DNA of 53,791 nt from an uncultured Bacilli bacterium (GCA_944358405.1 CALVQX010000016.1:1-53791), one strand, 5' to 3'. Positions 1-8,793 are shown, numbered from the stretch's first letter. The notes: generated from the sequence alone by a model not told the origin. Numbers and translations are program-made.

Positions 1-386
1 GATCAAGCGAATATATTGGTGCTAGTGCATTAAAAGGACGTATGGTTTATGCTGATGCTGTAACTGATAAAAACGCAGTTATTGTTAAGGCTAAAGTTGG
101 TGTATCTGCAGTAGAAATTACACCAGTAGCTGGTTTATCTGGAACTTTAGCAGAATCTACTAAAGTAGCAGATTTAGCAAGTATTGGTGGTAGTGGAACT
201 GTAACTTATACATTGCCTGCTGGTGTAGCTGACAATGATAAATTTGAAATTAGTACTAATACCGTAGTAACTAAAGATGGAACTACTGGAGCAGGTACTT
301 ATACTATCGTAGTTAATGCTACTGATACAGCTGATAATGAAGCTTCAGCAACTGCAACTATTAATGTAGCAGAAGCTAGTGAATAA
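1..386 (+). CDS. Phage major capsid protein, C-terminal part with Ig-like domain (partial)
   Basis: The reading frame is open from the window edge (codons start at base 3), so the gene begins outside. The first visible residues, with the string GRMVYADAVTDKNAVIV, look like the end of an HK97-type major capsid protein. About 85 residues then follow that are rich in Thr, Ala, Val and Gly and end in a TYTIVVNATDTADNEASATA pattern, typical of a bacterial Ig-like (Big_2 or cadherin-like) decoration domain. Such domains on capsid or tail proteins are exposed and are thought to help adhesion to mucus or cells. Neck genes follow directly, which fits a capsid gene. Only the C-terminus is seen, so the capsid call rests on the short motif plus position. 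Confidence 0.6.
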   Translation, partial: SSEYIGASALKGRMVYADAVTDKNAVIVKAKVGVSAVEITPVAGLSGTLAESTKVADLASIGGSGTVTYTLPAGVADNDKFEISTNTVVTKDGTTGAGTYTIVVNATDTADNEASATATINVAEASE

Positions 387-406
387 GGTTAGAAAGGAGT
401 TAGATT

Positions 407-772
407 ATGGTTACAAAGGAAGAATATGAAGAATACTTTGGGCAGTCTGCTCCTTCTAATTTTTCAAGATTAGAATTTATAAGTTTAAATACAATTAAAT
501 CAGTAATAACTAGGCCAGTTCCTAAAGAAGCTTGTCCTTGCTATGAGGATTTTAAAAAAGCTATTTTAGAACAGGTTAAGTTTTATGAATTTAATTCAGA
601 CTTAATAACAGATTCTTCTTCTGGTAGTTATACATTAGGTAGCTATTCGGAAGGTGGAAACGGTACAAATGAAACATCTAATAGCATGAGTAGGATAAGT
701 CCTGCAGCTTATGATATTCTTTTAAATTGTGGCTTGTTGCAAAGCCAATTAGGAGGTTGTTGTTTATGGTAA
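407..772 (+). CDS. Phage head-tail connector protein (gp6-like)
   Basis: A protein of 121 residues starting at an ATG with an AGAAAGGAG ribosome binding site just after the capsid gene. The N-terminal half is helical (EEYEEYFGQ, YEDFKKAILEQVKFYEF), and the C-terminal part ends with an AAYDILLNCGLL pattern as in small gp6-like connector proteins that form the ring between portal and tail. The function comes from position (capsid, connector, minor capsid genes in that order) and size rather than from a decisive motif. The end contains an odd Gly-Cys-Cys sequence. Confidence 0.5.
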   Translation: MVTKEEYEEYFGQSAPSNFSRLEFISLNTIKSVITRPVPKEACPCYEDFKKAILEQVKFYEFNSDLITDSSSGSYTLGSYSEGGNGTNETSNSMSRISPAAYDILLNCGLLQSQLGGCCLW

Positions 773-915
773 AGTACAAAATGGGAGCAATTATTAAAGA
801 AGTTCCAAAAGGTTCTGAAAAGTGGTATAAATTAGCTGGTTGGAAGAAAGTAGAATCTAAAAAGAAAGAAGAGAAGAATGATAAAACCGATTCCGAAAAG
901 ACTACTACCACATAA
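766..915 (+). CDS. Small lysine-rich phage neck-region protein
   Basis: A 49-residue protein. The frame is open further upstream, but the ATG at 766 is preceded by TTAGGAGG and is the likely start; the gene then overlaps the end of the connector gene by a few bases. The first half contains KGSEKWYKLAGWKKVE, and the second half is a charged Lys/Glu/Thr tail. Short proteins of this kind often lie between head-tail connector and minor capsid genes in Firmicute siphophages. I do not know its function. Its end overlaps the next gene by 38 bases, implying translational coupling. Confidence 0.55.
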   Translation: MVKYKMGAIIKEVPKGSEKWYKLAGWKKVESKKKEEKNDKTDSEKTTTT

Positions 916-1213
916 TTGCACTTATAAAGAGTATTTAGGCAATACTGGAGAAGGCGATGAGTGGGGAGCAGATACTTCACTTAGTTTTGTTAAGATTGAA
1001 GAAAAAACACAGTTAAAAGTTACTTCAAACGGTCGTGAAATCGTTGGTAATGCTCGTTTATTCTATGATTTAACTAATTCTAGTGGCTTGTCTGATAAAC
1101 CAGTTCAAAATAGCAAGATTATCTTTAAAGGTAGAGAATACCGAGTAGTAGATACTGATGTTTTATGTGGCGAAGAAGATAATCCTCATCACTATGAGGT
1201 AATGCTCAAGTGA
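878..1213 (+). CDS. Putative minor capsid / head closure protein (Minor_capsid_1 type)
   Basis: A protein of 111 residues that begins with KPIPKRLLPHNCTYKEY, the usual opening of the Minor_capsid_1 family of Firmicute phages, and ends in YRVVDTDVLCGEEDNPHHYEVMLK, which fits the small beta-barrel head-closure fold. It overlaps its upstream neighbour by 38 bases and the next gene by four bases (GTGA). The next two genes look like families Minor_capsid_2 and _3, the standard neck order. The role would be to close the portal and join it to the tail. Confidence 0.65.
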   Translation: MIKPIPKRLLPHNCTYKEYLGNTGEGDEWGADTSLSFVKIEEKTQLKVTSNGREIVGNARLFYDLTNSSGLSDKPVQNSKIIFKGREYRVVDTDVLCGEEDNPHHYEVMLK

Positions 1214-1596
1214 AAAAATTTAATAATGCAGAAGATGCTTTTAAATGGGCTAAAGAGGTTATTGAAAAAGGTTGTGTAACTGCTGAAGAGGTAGTTGCTG
1301 AAGAAATCTATAAGGATTCAAAAGAATTTACATATTGGCAAACAGGAGAAATGTATAAATCAGGAGAAATGCACAGTAGATTTAAAGAAGGCATAATAAT
1401 AGAACGATCTCCTTATGTAAGACGAAGATATTATGAAGGAGGAGTTCCAGGGGGGAAAAACACTAAAAAAATAGCAAATAAGAAGCCAACGTATAATCCT
1501 GATGCACAACCTAGATGGTTTGAGAAAACTGTCGCTAAAAATAAAGATAAATATTCTAAACAAGCTCAAAAAGTAATCGATATGCAGAAAGGGTAA
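1210..1596 (+). CDS. Putative minor capsid protein (Minor_capsid_2 type)
   Basis: A 128-residue protein starting at a GTG that overlaps the previous stop (GTGA). The middle has YWQTGEMYKSG and SPYVRRRYYEG, and the C-terminus has PDAQPRWFEKTVAKNKDKY, which together are the signature of Minor_capsid_2 / HK97 gp10-like neck proteins: an N-terminal helix, a small beta sheet and a C-terminal helix. It probably forms part of the head-tail connector. The four-base overlap indicates coupled translation with the previous gene. Confidence 0.65.
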   Translation: MKKFNNAEDAFKWAKEVIEKGCVTAEEVVAEEIYKDSKEFTYWQTGEMYKSGEMHSRFKEGIIIERSPYVRRRYYEGGVPGGKNTKKIANKKPTYNPDAQPRWFEKTVAKNKDKYSKQAQKVIDMQKG

Positions 1597-1597
1597 T

Positions 1598-1984
1598 ATG
1601 AATACAGAAAGTTTAATTACATTATTACGAAATGAAATTGAAAAGACTGGCTACAAGTGTTATTCTCCAGATTTACCTCAGAACCTCGAAAAAATAGTTG
1701 CTATTTCGTTAGGAGAAGGTACTAATGAACGTTCTTTAAATAAAGATATTCTATACTCTAGAATACCTTTTTATTTGCTTATTAGAGGTATTTCTAATGA
1801 TAAAGAGACAAGAAGTATTGCTGATACTATTTTTAAGCAATTAGACCATAAAACAGACTTAGAAAATGATAATTTAAGAGTGATTTTGATAAGTTGTAAC
1901 ATGCCAAACTATGCTTTTAGAGATGAAAATCAAAGAATACACTACAATATCAATTGTAATGTTCAAGTAGAATGGAAGGAGTGA
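1598..1984 (+). CDS. Putative minor capsid / tail terminator protein (Minor_capsid_3 type)
   Basis: A 128-residue protein starting two bases after the previous gene. The pattern LITLLRNEIEKTGYKCYSPD followed by RIPFYLLIRG and a C-terminal beta strand YNINCNVQVEWKE fits the Minor_capsid_3 family, which occupies the tail-terminator position between neck and tail tube genes. The last codons carry the ribosome binding site (GGAAGGAG) of the following tail tube gene. The call rests on family pattern and gene order. Confidence 0.6.
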   Translation: MNTESLITLLRNEIEKTGYKCYSPDLPQNLEKIVAISLGEGTNERSLNKDILYSRIPFYLLIRGISNDKETRSIADTIFKQLDHKTDLENDNLRVILISCNMPNYAFRDENQRIHYNINCNVQVEWKE

Positions 1985-1985
1985 T

Positions 1986-2442
1986 ATGAAAGGCTCAATA
2001 TGAAAGTTCTGTAGACAAATTTAAAATTCAATTCGATATATCTGAAGATGACACACCAGATTATCAAGACTATATAGTTGTCACTGCATCATACGATCAA
2101 GGTGAAACACTTGATACATGGCAAGATTTATATAGTAAATTTTCTAATAATGTAAAGACTGGTTTAGATCCAACATGGTCTTTATCATCTAAATTGGATA
2201 AATCAAGTCCGGTATGTCAGTTTGTATTGTCAAAAGAGCACGCTGTCGGTGCTGAGGCTACAGCAAAAACAAGAATTATTAATTTATTAAAAGGTACAAA
2301 AGGGAAACAAATTGACTTTGTTTCTACACTTAGTGGAATTACATATGAAGCTAATGCTGAAGAAGTATTGCAAGTTGATTGCGACCTTAAAGTTTATGAT
2401 AATTCTAGTTTCGTAGAGACTGACTATATACCAGGAAGTTAA
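1986..2442 (+). CDS. Phage major tail (tube) protein, frame broken at codon 2
   Basis: The reading frame from 1990 to 2442 is open and encodes about 150 residues with the beta-rich, Thr/Asp-rich character of a tail tube protein (KFKIQFDISEDD, SDLSSKLDKSS-like segment, YEANAEEVLQVDCDLKVYD). It has no usable start: a TGA lies at 1987-1989, and the first in-frame TTG is at 2194, deep inside the protein. An ATG with a strong ribosome binding site (GGAAGGAG) lies at 1986, but its frame ends after five codons. Skipping one A of the AAA at 1989-1991 would join this ATG to the open frame as Met-Lys-Ala-Gln-Tyr. This may be a one-base assembly error, a real mutation, or a shift event. Position between terminator and chaperone genes supports the tube call. 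Confidence 0.6.
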
Positions 2443-2446
2443 TTGC

Positions 2447-2480
2447 AGGGTAGGCATCTAGTCTACCCTTTATTTTTTTA
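2447..2480 (+). terminator. Terminator after tail tube gene
   Basis: The stem AGGGTAG / CTACCCT with a nine-base loop is followed by TTTATTTTTTT, just after the tail tube stop. A terminator here, between the highly expressed tube gene and the low-copy chaperone and tape measure genes, is common in phage morphogenesis operons. Confidence 0.75.
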
Positions 2481-2498
2481 TTTATATAGGAGGGAAAA

Positions 2499-2930
2499 AT
2501 GTTAACATTAACAAGAAAAAAATATGAAGTAGAGGAACCAGTAAAAATTCAGGATGAAGTCGGTAACATATTAGTTGACTATACGATTAGGATAACACCA
2601 GAAGAAAAATTAAGAATTAGAAATTTAATTTTTGATGAGCAAGACGTTAAGGACGGAAGAATGTTGTCTAAATTAGAACAAGAAGGGAAAACTAGCGAAT
2701 ACGAAGAGTTAGAAAATAAAGTATTAGAAAGAGCAAAGGCGAGACAAGAAGAATTTGAAGAAATTTTATTTAAAGACCAAAAAGAAATCATAAAATCTAA
2801 AGCTGGAGAACTAACATATCTTGATTTAGTAGACCAAATGTTTGATTTTTTCGCAAATGCCTTTGTGGAAAAGAGAATAGCACAAATGAATACTTTAACT
2901 ACAAACCTTCGCAAGATTTCAAACAAATAG
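2499..2930 (+). CDS. Phage tail assembly chaperone, short form (gpG-like)
   Basis: A 143-residue protein after an AGGAGG site. It opens with a short beta region (KIQDEVGNILVDYTIRITPEE) and continues as charged helices (KLRIRNLIFDE, LERAKARQEEFEEILF). Its place between tail tube and tape measure genes is that of the tail assembly chaperone, which coats the tape measure protein during tail assembly. Near its end is the heptamer T TTT TTC at 2846-2852 in the right phase for -1 slippage into the next frame, so this would be the short, non-shifted product, as gpG is in lambda. Confidence 0.65.
   Translation: MLTLTRKKYEVEEPVKIQDEVGNILVDYTIRITPEEKLRIRNLIFDEQDVKDGRMLSKLEQEGKTSEYEELENKVLERAKARQEEFEEILFKDQKEIIKSKAGELTYLDLVDQMFDFFANAFVEKRIAQMNTLTTNLRKISNK
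2846..2852 (+). promoter_or_regulatory. Predicted -1 ribosomal frameshift slippery site (T TTT TTC)
   Basis: The heptamer reads ga-T TTT TTC in the frame of the upstream chaperone gene, the classic X XXY YYZ form. The -1 frame is closed by a TGA at 2843-2845 and opens exactly at 2846. From there it runs without a stop and without any ATG, GTG or TTG until 2984, although Gp15-like sequence begins well before 2984. Confidence 0.7.
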
Positions 2931-3478
2931 ATTTATTAAGAATAGATGATAAAGAATACAAGCTAAACATAACGTTTAAAACAATGTTACAAATTTTTGA
3001 CTTAATGAATAGAGGAACAGTTGAAGATGTCAAAAAAAGCTGTAACTTATTGGGATTAGAAAAATTTTCTAATGAAGATTATCAATTTATTTTAAATGAG
3101 GTTGCCAAATATATTTTTGACACGCAACAGCAAAATTCGGGAGAACGAACTTTTGATTTGAACTTAGACTACAAATATTATTTTGTAGATTTTTTAAGAT
3201 TAGGAATTAATCTAAATAAAGAAGACATTTCGTGGTGGGAATTTGATTCTATTCTAGAGAGTATTTTTTTAGATGACAAATCAACCATCTCTAGAGTTAT
3301 GAACTATAGACTTTATGAAAAGCCACCAAAAAGTGCTAAAATGCAAGAAGAAAAAGAGCATAAATTTAGAATGAAAATGAAGATGAAATATGCTCTTACG
3401 ATTCAAAATAATTCAAATAATCCACTAGAAAGATTATGGAATTATGTAGAGAAAAAGGCGGGTGATAATAAAGCATGA
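2846..3478 (+). CDS. Gp15-like tail assembly chaperone extension, made by -1 frameshift
   Basis: The first ATG of this frame is at 2984, but the family-like N-terminal region (IDDKEYKLNITFKTMLQIFD, resembling the start of phage Gp15 proteins) begins upstream, where no start codon exists. A -1 shift at 2846-2852 would fuse 118 residues of the upstream gene to 208 residues of this frame, giving a protein of about 326 residues. That matches the gpG-gpT architecture of tail assembly chaperones. The C-terminal part (WWEFDSILESIFLDD, KPPKSAKMQEEKEHKFRMKM) is helical and basic. The gene overlaps the tape measure start. Confidence 0.65.
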   Translation, partial: FFRKCLCGKENSTNEYFNYKPSQDFKQIDLLRIDDKEYKLNITFKTMLQIFDLMNRGTVEDVKKSCNLLGLEKFSNEDYQFILNEVAKYIFDTQQQNSGERTFDLNLDYKYYFVDFLRLGINLNKEDISWWEFDSILESIFLDDKSTISRVMNYRLYEKPPKSAKMQEEKEHKFRMKMKMKYALTIQNNSNNPLERLWNYVEKKAGDNKA

Positions 3479-5348
3479 TTACTTAAAACTTGATATTCAA
3501 ATGTTTGCAGATGGTGAAATATCTTATAAAGTAACACTTGATAGCACTGGTGCCATTAAGAGTATGGAAAGAATCGAAAAGAAATCAAGCGACTTAACTA
3601 ATAAATTTTCTTCTTTCGGTAAAAAGATGACTATTGGTGTTACCGTACCATTAACTGCGTTAGCGACAGCAGGAGTTAAATACAATGCAACGATGGAATC
3701 TTATCTAGCAAACTTAACTACTTTACTTGGCGGCAACCAACAAGAAGCACAGAAATTATTAGATACATTAAAAGAAATGGCAAATACTACTCCTTATGAA
3801 GCAACTGATTTAGTTAAGGCTACGCAAAAGATGATGGCTTTTGGAATTAGTGCAGATGATAGTTTAAAATATCTTCAAATGCTTGGAGATATAGCTATGG
3901 GCGATGCTAATAAGATGGATAGCTTAACCTTAGCATTTTCTCAGATTTCTGCAAGTGGTAGAGCAAGTATGGAAGATATTAACCAGATGATAGATCAGGG
4001 ATTTAATCCGCTTACAGTTATTGCAGAAAAAACAGGAGAAAGCATGGCTGATTTGCGTGATAGAGTATCTGCTGGTCAAGTGTCATTCGAAGAAATCGCA
4101 GGTGCATTTCAAACAGCTACATCAGAGGGTGGTACATTCTATCAGTCCATGGATAAAGCTTCACAAACAACAAATGGTAAAATATCGTCATTAAAGGATG
4201 CATTTAGTAGTGCTTTAGGTAGCATGACAGAAAGTTTATTGCCTTTTGTTACAGAGGCAGTTAATGGTCTTACTAATGTAGCCAACTGGTTTGCTAATTT
4301 AGATAAAAATAGTCAGACAGTTGTTCTTACTTTAGCTGGAATTGCTCTTGCTATAGGGCCTGTAACAACAGCTATCGGTACATTGATTAAAGTTGGTAGT
4401 GGTATTAAATCCCTTGTAACTATAATCAAGTCATGGAGTGCTGTAACAAAATTGATGACTGCAGCACAAACGGCATTAAACGCAGTTATGTCAATGAACC
4501 CTATAACACTAATTATAATTGCTATAGTAGCATTAATAGCCATTATAGCCCTTTTATGGACTAAATGTGAATGGTTTAGGAACGCAGTTATGACAGCTAT
4601 AACCGCAATATGGACAGTTATTCAATCGGTTGCACAGTTTATTATGAATATATTTAATGTTGTATTTAATGCAGTAGCTTCCGTTTTTAATGCAATATGG
4701 TCAGTTGTACAAAGTGTTTTTAATTTAATTTGGACTATAGTTCAAAATTATGTTAATTTTTGGATTACAGTATGGTCTACCATTTTTAATGTAGTAAGCA
4801 CGGTTTTAACAACAATTTGGAACACTATTCAATCGGTTTTTAACTTTATTTGGGGTATTATATCAGGGGTTATTAATAACATTATATCAGCCTTTAAAAA
4901 TGTAGCTAATATAGTTAAGTCAGTATTTACATCAGTAAAAAATGCTATTTCAAGTTTGTTTAAAGGAGTAGTTAATGTAATAAAGGCTCCAATCAATGGA
5001 CTTATTTCAATAGTTAATAAAGTTATCAAGGGATTAAATAAGATTAAACTACCAGATTGGGTGCCAGCCATTGGTGGTAAAGGAATAAATATTCCACTTA
5101 TTCCCAAATTAGCAACTGGTACTAACTATGTTGCAGGAGAAGGCTTAGCTTATCTACATGAAGGTGAAGCAGTTGTTCCCAAAAAATACAATCCGGCTGT
5201 TGGAGGATTTGGTAATTACAATCAACCTATTTATGTAACCGTAAATGCTGATATGGACGTTAATAAATTTGGTAAAGCATTTGTAAGAGATATTAAGACC
5301 TTTAGTGGTGGTGCCAAAAATGCTTATAATTACGGTGGTGGTAAATAA
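3462..5348 (+). CDS. Phage tail tape measure protein
   Basis: A 628-residue protein starting at a GTG that overlaps the previous gene by 17 bases; the ATG at 3501 (MFADG) is an alternative start. Residues from about 40 to 280 resemble the TP901-type tape measure core (TPYEATDLVKATQKMMAFG, ASGRASMEDINQMIDQGFNP). Residues 290 to 375 hold hydrophobic segments. Residues about 370 to 480 contain a regular series of Trp/Phe-spaced repeats such as WTVIQSV, WSVVQSV, WTIVQNY and WNTIQSV, typical of tape measure proteins. The C-terminus has KLATGTNYVAGEGLAYLHEGE, a pattern common in this family. At roughly 1.5 angstroms per residue, the length predicts a tail near 90 nm (inference). Confidence 0.9.
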   Translation: MIIKHDYLKLDIQMFADGEISYKVTLDSTGAIKSMERIEKKSSDLTNKFSSFGKKMTIGVTVPLTALATAGVKYNATMESYLANLTTLLGGNQQEAQKLLDTLKEMANTTPYEATDLVKATQKMMAFGISADDSLKYLQMLGDIAMGDANKMDSLTLAFSQISASGRASMEDINQMIDQGFNPLTVIAEKTGESMADLRDRVSAGQVSFEEIAGAFQTATSEGGTFYQSMDKASQTTNGKISSLKDAFSSALGSMTESLLPFVTEAVNGLTNVANWFANLDKNSQTVVLTLAGIALAIGPVTTAIGTLIKVGSGIKSLVTIIKSWSAVTKLMTAAQTALNAVMSMNPITLIIIAIVALIAIIALLWTKCEWFRNAVMTAITAIWTVIQSVAQFIMNIFNVVFNAVASVFNAIWSVVQSVFNLIWTIVQNYVNFWITVWSTIFNVVSTVLTTIWNTIQSVFNFIWGIISGVINNIISAFKNVANIVKSVFTSVKNAISSLFKGVVNVIKAPINGLISIVNKVIKGLNKIKLPDWVPAIGGKGINIPLIPKLATGTNYVAGEGLAYLHEGEAVVPKKYNPAVGGFGNYNQPIYVTVNADMDVNKFGKAFVRDIKTFSGGAKNAYNYGGGK

Positions 5349-6829
5349 TGTTTAAAATTTACATTGATGAAGTAGAAGTAAAATGCGATAGTCAATTTGA
5401 TATAGAAGAAGAGTTTATGAATCCATCTTCAATTATTTTAACGAATGTTTACCCAGCAAGTTGGTCTATTGATGATTTGTTGAGTAACTACTATTTTCCA
5501 GAAGACTATTCTAAATGTAAAATTTATAAAGATGATGAACTATATTTTGTAGGAATTGTAAAAAATAGTGCTGATATGGAATTAAATCCACTTAAACCAC
5601 ACTATTGTAGTGTTCAAATACTTGATCCTAGTACTTTATTAAGTGAAGGTACTACACTAGATTATGTAATTGCAAACAAAACAGTTACAGAGGCAATCAA
5701 TCAAGTTATTTCGAGTATTTCAGATTATGGATTTGTTGCTGGTAATATTCAAATACCTGAACAATACGACACTTTGATAGGAGCTTATTCTACTCTAGAT
5801 AAAGCTCCTTTTGATGTGTTTCAATATTTAAGCCTAATTTCTTTAACACGTTGGGGAACTCATATGATTGATGAAGATACTACTGCAATAGACTTTTTTA
5901 GTCCGGAATTATTAGAGAGTCAAGGAACTATAGAACTTACTAAAGATTATTGTTCGCAAAATAAAATCGAAAGTATTATTTATGATTATTCTACTGATGA
6001 TTATAGAAATAGACAGATTATTACATCTGATGAAGTATACGGAAACATTGAACAATCACAAACTATCATTGCTGATGGCTACAGTACATCTTATACTGCA
6101 GAGCAAAAGATTGGGAGAATTAATTACATAACTGTAAATGGAAGTGAAAAGACTGTAGCAACAAGTGATGAAAAAGATTTGGGAGTTACTGCAGATTTTT
6201 ACTATAAAGTGGCAGATTCTTCTTTTGATTCTGCAGATACTTATTCTGCTGGATCAGAAATAGAAATTAAGTATATACCAATTATTCAAGGTAGAGAAAT
6301 TTCTTATAATTCATCTGAAACTACTAGAATTAAGAACAATCTAAATAGAAATGGTACGATTTCTCGCTATGAAAATAGAACTGATGTTACTAGTTCAAAA
6401 GAGTTGCAGTTGGTAGGTCAATCATATATCAAATTTAATGGTATAGCCAAAATTACACTAACTATCAAATCGAGAACTGATTTCTTGAAACTTGGCGGTA
6501 AATACTATTTTGACGCTCCAATTGATGAACTTGATGGAGATTATTTGGTTAAAAGTAAAAAGACGTCAGTTACACAAAGTGGGGATTATAACTGGTTTAT
6601 TTATGAATATGAATTAACTAATTCTTTTGATTTAGAAAATGAAATAAATTATTTCGATAACCAACGTAGTAAAGCCAACGGTAACATTTCACAAGGTGAG
6701 TATGTTGCAAGAAATATTGATATTGAGAATACAGCTAATATCGTATTCAGCAACTTGCAAATAATAGAGTTGGAGATAACTGATGACAACACATTGGAAG
6801 CAGGCTTAGAAATGCCTTTAGTAAATTAG
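5348..6829 (+). CDS. Phage distal tail / baseplate hub protein
   Basis: A 493-residue protein whose ATG shares one base with the tape measure stop. It begins with a beta-rich domain (FKIYIDEVEVKCDSQFDIEE, SWSIDDLLSNYYFPEDYSKC) followed by hub-like sequence (GAYSTLDKAPFDVFQYLSLI) and a C-terminal region ending before a putative fibre gene. Order and composition fit the baseplate hub (gp27/gp44-like) or tail protein that follows the tape measure in siphophages. I see no enzymatic motif. The exact family is not certain. Confidence 0.6.
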   Translation: MFKIYIDEVEVKCDSQFDIEEEFMNPSSIILTNVYPASWSIDDLLSNYYFPEDYSKCKIYKDDELYFVGIVKNSADMELNPLKPHYCSVQILDPSTLLSEGTTLDYVIANKTVTEAINQVISSISDYGFVAGNIQIPEQYDTLIGAYSTLDKAPFDVFQYLSLISLTRWGTHMIDEDTTAIDFFSPELLESQGTIELTKDYCSQNKIESIIYDYSTDDYRNRQIITSDEVYGNIEQSQTIIADGYSTSYTAEQKIGRINYITVNGSEKTVATSDEKDLGVTADFYYKVADSSFDSADTYSAGSEIEIKYIPIIQGREISYNSSETTRIKNNLNRNGTISRYENRTDVTSSKELQLVGQSYIKFNGIAKITLTIKSRTDFLKLGGKYYFDAPIDELDGDYLVKSKKTSVTQSGDYNWFIYEYELTNSFDLENEINYFDNQRSKANGNISQGEYVARNIDIENTANIVFSNLQIIELEITDDNTLEAGLEMPLVN

Positions 6830-6839
6830 GAGGATAGCT

Positions 6840-8792
6840 ATGACAGATGATTTTAAAGAAGCCTTATTTAATTATTTAATAGGTAACTTGCCTGATGGCA
6901 AAGGAACCGATGATGAAATAATAAAAGAAATGAATGAAATTTCAAAATCTTCTTGGGACAATTTTTTACCTCAGACAAACCAATTTCAATTTAATGGACT
7001 TATACAATCGAATACTAATGATGTTCTTGTGTTGTATGGAGAATTTGTTGAAAACGAAGGTACTGTTGAGAATGATTCAAGAGGTATTATTTTCTTGTTA
7101 GACAGTGAATTCAGTCCTGTAAAAACAATATATCAATTTCAAAGTGGAACATATTTAAGACCAATTCAATCCATGATTCAGCTTGACGATGGTACATTCG
7201 TAGCAGTTGATAGCACTAAATTTTGTGAAAATACAAATCGTGAAGACAATGAATCAGCTAGTAAACGATTTATTATGTTAAATAATTTCACAATTCAAAA
7301 TACAATAGCAAATGATTATCTTGTTATTTTAAATAAGAGCTATATTTTTCCAAACAACTACAATAATTTTAAATGTGTACAAATTTATAGAAATCCAAAT
7401 TTTGCACATTATGTAATGATTGGTCTGAGATATATAACAGTATCTAGTTCAGTTCACTACGATGGAGTAGCGATTATCGAGTTGAGAATAGAAGTCGGTA
7501 GTGAAAATGAGTGGTCAATTGTTAATGATGATAACACAAATTGGATATTTGGTGGCTCTTACTGTTCTTTTAATGAAGAAAATTCTAATTGGAAAATAAT
7601 ATTGACTCATAATACTACGTCAGGCCCTGTTATTAATTTGTGGACCAAAAGTTATAATGGTCAAGTTTCACTAGAACCAATTTTAGATGGAAATGGAATG
7701 TTTGTCGACAATATAGCGATGAATAATCAGAGTGTTTTTTTGAATCAAAATGAAATGTATTTTGTTGTTAATAATGAGCGCTGGGGCCCAGAAATACAAG
7801 ATAGATTTTTAACATTATACAAATATAATGATTTATCAAATACTCTAACTGAAATAAAGAAAATTAATGTTGGTTCTGGAGATTACAATTCTTTTAGGAG
7901 TGGAATATTTCTATCGACTTTAAATAATGAATTATATATTAATTATTGTGAGCAAATTAATAATTTATATAATGCAAATTATTATTTTCAAAGGCTTAAA
8001 AACGATATTTGGAATCCTATTTTAGTTTATGAAAATAGACCATTTTGGATGGAATATAGATATTTTTATGTAAGCAATAAATTTAATTTGGTTAAAGAGG
8101 TTAGTTTTCCAACAACATTAAATTCTTACACTTGGTTTTTTGCTAGTTTACAAGAAATATACAATAGTTTGAACTACAATGGTCAGCCCTATGTAAATTC
8201 TAATGCTTTAATTTCGAACAGTGCTGAAATATATTCAAATGATAGTTTAGTATTTGCGAGAAATTTATATAACAAGTCTTTAAATAATAATACTACAGTA
8301 GCTACTGTAGAAATTCCAAATAATTATTTGAACGATATTGATTTGACAAATAAAATATTGCGTTCAAAGACTAATCTATCAATGATCGAAGATACTAATG
8401 TTTTGCAAAAAAATATTTATGAAACGTTATTTATTAATTTTATAAATACTATTCAAATCATTGATAGAAATAATATAAATCAAGTTTTGAATTCTGTTGC
8501 AAGTAGTTTTTTAAATAATTCTATAAATGATGAATCGTCTTATAACAATGCAAAATTTTATTCTAAAATTACAGTTCACTATCAAGACTCAACTACTAAA
8601 GAAATCGGATATGAGTATCAAAATAAATCAAATACTACAGCGAATATAGTGTTCGCATTGTACTCTGACAAATTACTCGATTATGCAGAAGTTATTTCAA
8701 ATGATAAAAGTACGATCTATCAAACAATAGATTTATCAACTCTAGAATTAAATAAATATTATAAAATTAGTCAAAAATTGGAGGTGGTCTAA
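6840..8792 (+). CDS. Putative tail fibre / receptor-binding protein with repeated beta blades
   Basis: A 650-residue protein after an AGGAGG site. It is very rich in Asn, Tyr, Phe and Ser and lacks obvious helices except near the ends. Recurrent short motifs such as VLYGEFVEN, GIIFLLDSEFSPVKTIYQF, DDGTFVAVDS, EMYFVVNNE and YNDLSNTLTEIKKI look like the blades of a beta-propeller. Its position after the baseplate hub and before a short fibre gene suggests host recognition. Asn-rich, low-GC sequence is typical of fibre genes that diversify quickly. The assignment is by position and fold impression only. Confidence 0.5.
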   Translation: MTDDFKEALFNYLIGNLPDGKGTDDEIIKEMNEISKSSWDNFLPQTNQFQFNGLIQSNTNDVLVLYGEFVENEGTVENDSRGIIFLLDSEFSPVKTIYQFQSGTYLRPIQSMIQLDDGTFVAVDSTKFCENTNREDNESASKRFIMLNNFTIQNTIANDYLVILNKSYIFPNNYNNFKCVQIYRNPNFAHYVMIGLRYITVSSSVHYDGVAIIELRIEVGSENEWSIVNDDNTNWIFGGSYCSFNEENSNWKIILTHNTTSGPVINLWTKSYNGQVSLEPILDGNGMFVDNIAMNNQSVFLNQNEMYFVVNNERWGPEIQDRFLTLYKYNDLSNTLTEIKKINVGSGDYNSFRSGIFLSTLNNELYINYCEQINNLYNANYYFQRLKNDIWNPILVYENRPFWMEYRYFYVSNKFNLVKEVSFPTTLNSYTWFFASLQEIYNSLNYNGQPYVNSNALISNSAEIYSNDSLVFARNLYNKSLNNNTTVATVEIPNNYLNDIDLTNKILRSKTNLSMIEDTNVLQKNIYETLFINFINTIQIIDRNNINQVLNSVASSFLNNSINDESSYNNAKFYSKITVHYQDSTTKEIGYEYQNKSNTTANIVFALYSDKLLDYAEVISNDKSTIYQTIDLSTLELNKYYKISQKLEVV

Positions 8793-8793
8793 A

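Noticed and set aside
678-980. Minus-strand open frame of 100 residues in the phage neck region
   Set aside because: It overlaps three well-supported plus-strand genes and has no ribosome binding site or family pattern.
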